NCBI RefSeq assembly: GCF_029323795.1
Contig: NZ_CP119758.1
Span: forward strand, 4,092,001 to 4,156,000
Length of the DNA: 64,000 nucleotides
Reading direction: 5' to 3'
Source of the DNA: Zobellia alginiliquefaciens
GTDB lineage: Bacteria > Bacteroidota > Bacteroidia > Flavobacteriales > Flavobacteriaceae
The notes under the pieces were generated by a model, which saw nothing but the letters and a program-made list of their open reading frames with translations, did not search any database and was not told the origin of the DNA. This document shows positions 63,139-64,000 of this stretch, piece by piece (the first letter of the stretch is position 1; the number at the start of each line of letters is the position of its first letter). Both the position numbers and the translations under genes were made by a program.

Positions 63139-64000
63139 ATGAAGTCAATATTTAAATCTAATTCTAGTTGTTGCAAGCTTGTTATGGCACTAGGGCTTAT
63201 TCTTTTTGTTTCTTGTAAACAAAGTAGCAACGAAGGCCATATGCATGGTTTAGGACAAGATGAACACCACCACACCCACTATCAAAAGCACGATACGGTA
63301 TTATCGCATAAACTTATCTACCCAAGTAAAGTTCCCGATAGAATTATTGCAAATTTACCAGAAGATGCCGCCACTATGTTAGCGGTTAACTGGCGAACGA
63401 ACCAGCAAATAGACACAGCTTATTTGGAAGTGGCACTGGCTACAGACGGCCCTGAATTTAGATTGGGGAATATTATGAGAACCAAAGCCATTACTGAAAG
63501 ATTTGAAAACAAGCACGAGAAAAATCCGGAACCCTTGGTTAAAGCAAGTTTTCATTCAGCTACGGCAACCGGTTTAGTGCCAGACACAACCTATGTTTAT
63601 CGAGTTGGAACCGATGCTGGTGAAATCAAAGGCGATATTTTATGGAGCGAATGGTTTCAGTATAGAACCGCATCTGACAAAAGCGGAAAAGAATTTAGTT
63701 TTATCTATTTTGGGGATGCTCAGAATGATGTAAAATCTATGTGGAGCCGTGTGATACGAAATTCCTATAAACAATTCCCTTCTGTGGATTTTATGCTTCA
63801 TGCCGGGGATTTGATAAACAGTCAGGATTCTAATCTTGAATGGGGCGAATGGTTTCATGCAGGGAGTTTTATTCATGCTACCATACCGAGCATAATGACA
63901 CCTGGAAACCATGAGTACAGAGATGCTGATCTTACGCCATTATGGAGACCTCAATTTAACCTACCTAAAAACGGGCCTGAAGGAATAGATGGGGTAGTAG
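63139..64000 (+). CDS. Purple-acid-phosphatase-like metallophosphoesterase lipoprotein (C-terminus outside window)
   Basis: The first 287 codons are present. The signal peptide has lipobox FVSC (Cys26), followed by a His-rich stretch (residues 34-51, seven His). An FN3-like PAP N-terminal domain has AVNWRTNQQIDTAYLEVAL and TATGLVPDTTYVYRVGTD. The metallophosphoesterase domain shows D193 in YFGDAQND, D224 in HAGDLIN and N257-H258-E259 in PGNHEYRD, all metal ligands intact. It would release phosphate from organophosphates at the cell surface. It follows susD by 93 nt and is probably in the same operon. Confidence 0.88.
   Translation, partial: MKSIFKSNSSCCKLVMALGLILFVSCKQSSNEGHMHGLGQDEHHHTHYQKHDTVLSHKLIYPSKVPDRIIANLPEDAATMLAVNWRTNQQIDTAYLEVALATDGPEFRLGNIMRTKAITERFENKHEKNPEPLVKASFHSATATGLVPDTTYVYRVGTDAGEIKGDILWSEWFQYRTASDKSGKEFSFIYFGDAQNDVKSMWSRVIRNSYKQFPSVDFMLHAGDLINSQDSNLEWGEWFHAGSFIHATIPSIMTPGNHEYRDADLTPLWRPQFNLPKNGPEGIDGVV

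Noticed and set aside
1-64000. CRISPR array, transposase, integrase or prophage genes
   Set aside because: No spaced direct repeats, DDE or tyrosine recombinase motifs or phage structural proteins were seen on either strand.

Overview
The window is AT-rich bacterial DNA that reads as a member of the Bacteroidota, most likely a marine Flavobacteriaceae. Supporting features are two ECF sigma / FecR / SusC / SusD operons, a secreted M4 protease with a type IX secretion (Por) C-terminal tail, many Bacteroidota-type lipoproteins, a formylglycine-type sulfatase, weak ribosome binding sites and possible TAnnTTTG promoter elements. Genus is not determined from sequence alone (inference). No rRNA, tRNA, CRISPR array, transposase or phage gene was found.

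Layout. 0-10 kb: end of a cyclic-nucleotide-binding protein, a FUSC-type membrane protein, a CheY-like regulator beside a very large CheB-CheR-PAS-histidine kinase fusion, and a TPR sensor kinase / LuxR-type regulator pair. 10-17.4 kb: a plus-strand operon of lipoprotein, M4 metalloprotease, FN3-like lipoprotein and PQQ-like propeller lipoprotein, then an outer-membrane barrel gene. The operon and the barrel gene are each preceded by the same ~50 bp dyad-plus-A-tract element. 17.6-24.4 kb: minus-strand sigma-FecR-SusC-SusD operon with no enzyme beside it. 24.7-31.6 kb: mixed housekeeping genes (two TerB-like, HD phosphohydrolase, PfkB sugar kinase, GNAT, DEAD-box helicase, SDR, Crp/Fnr regulator). 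31.9-34.0 kb: molybdenum cofactor genes (MoeA, ModE-type DNA-binding domain, MoaE) behind a probable ModE operator. An A10 run joins MoeA and ModE in one frame while the true MoeA C-terminus appears to lie in the -1 frame. 34-47.5 kb: multi-PAS sensor kinase, two paralogous receiver proteins and a stress-type island (YciF-like ferritin fold, PRC-barrel, two divergent CsbD-like proteins, several very small membrane proteins or lipoproteins, DJ-1/PfpI, 20-cysteine copper-binding bundle, flavin reductase, MgtC). 47.6-53.2 kb: a 1194-residue outer-membrane protein that appears to join a dead metallophosphoesterase, a FAM20/HipA-like kinase fold and a beta-barrel, then a sulfatase. 53.3-55.4 kb: a two-gene operon of a FeeM-like N-acyltransferase and a vanillyl-alcohol-oxidase-type flavoenzyme. 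55.8-64 kb: a second sigma-FecR-SusC-SusD operon, running into a purple-acid-phosphatase-like lipoprotein cut by the window end.

How the genes fit together. The two SusCD operons are self-contained outer-membrane import systems with cell-surface signalling. The second is coupled to a phosphatase, which points to uptake of a phosphorylated compound rather than a glycan. Both carry a similar stem-loop about 50-56 nt before susC. The TPR kinase/LuxR pair sits beside the first copy of the dyad element and is the obvious candidate regulator of the protease operon and barrel. The most unusual items are the FeeM-like/VAO pair (a possible N-acyl-tyrosine-type natural product route), the dead-phosphoesterase/kinase/barrel protein, and the moeA-modE junction.
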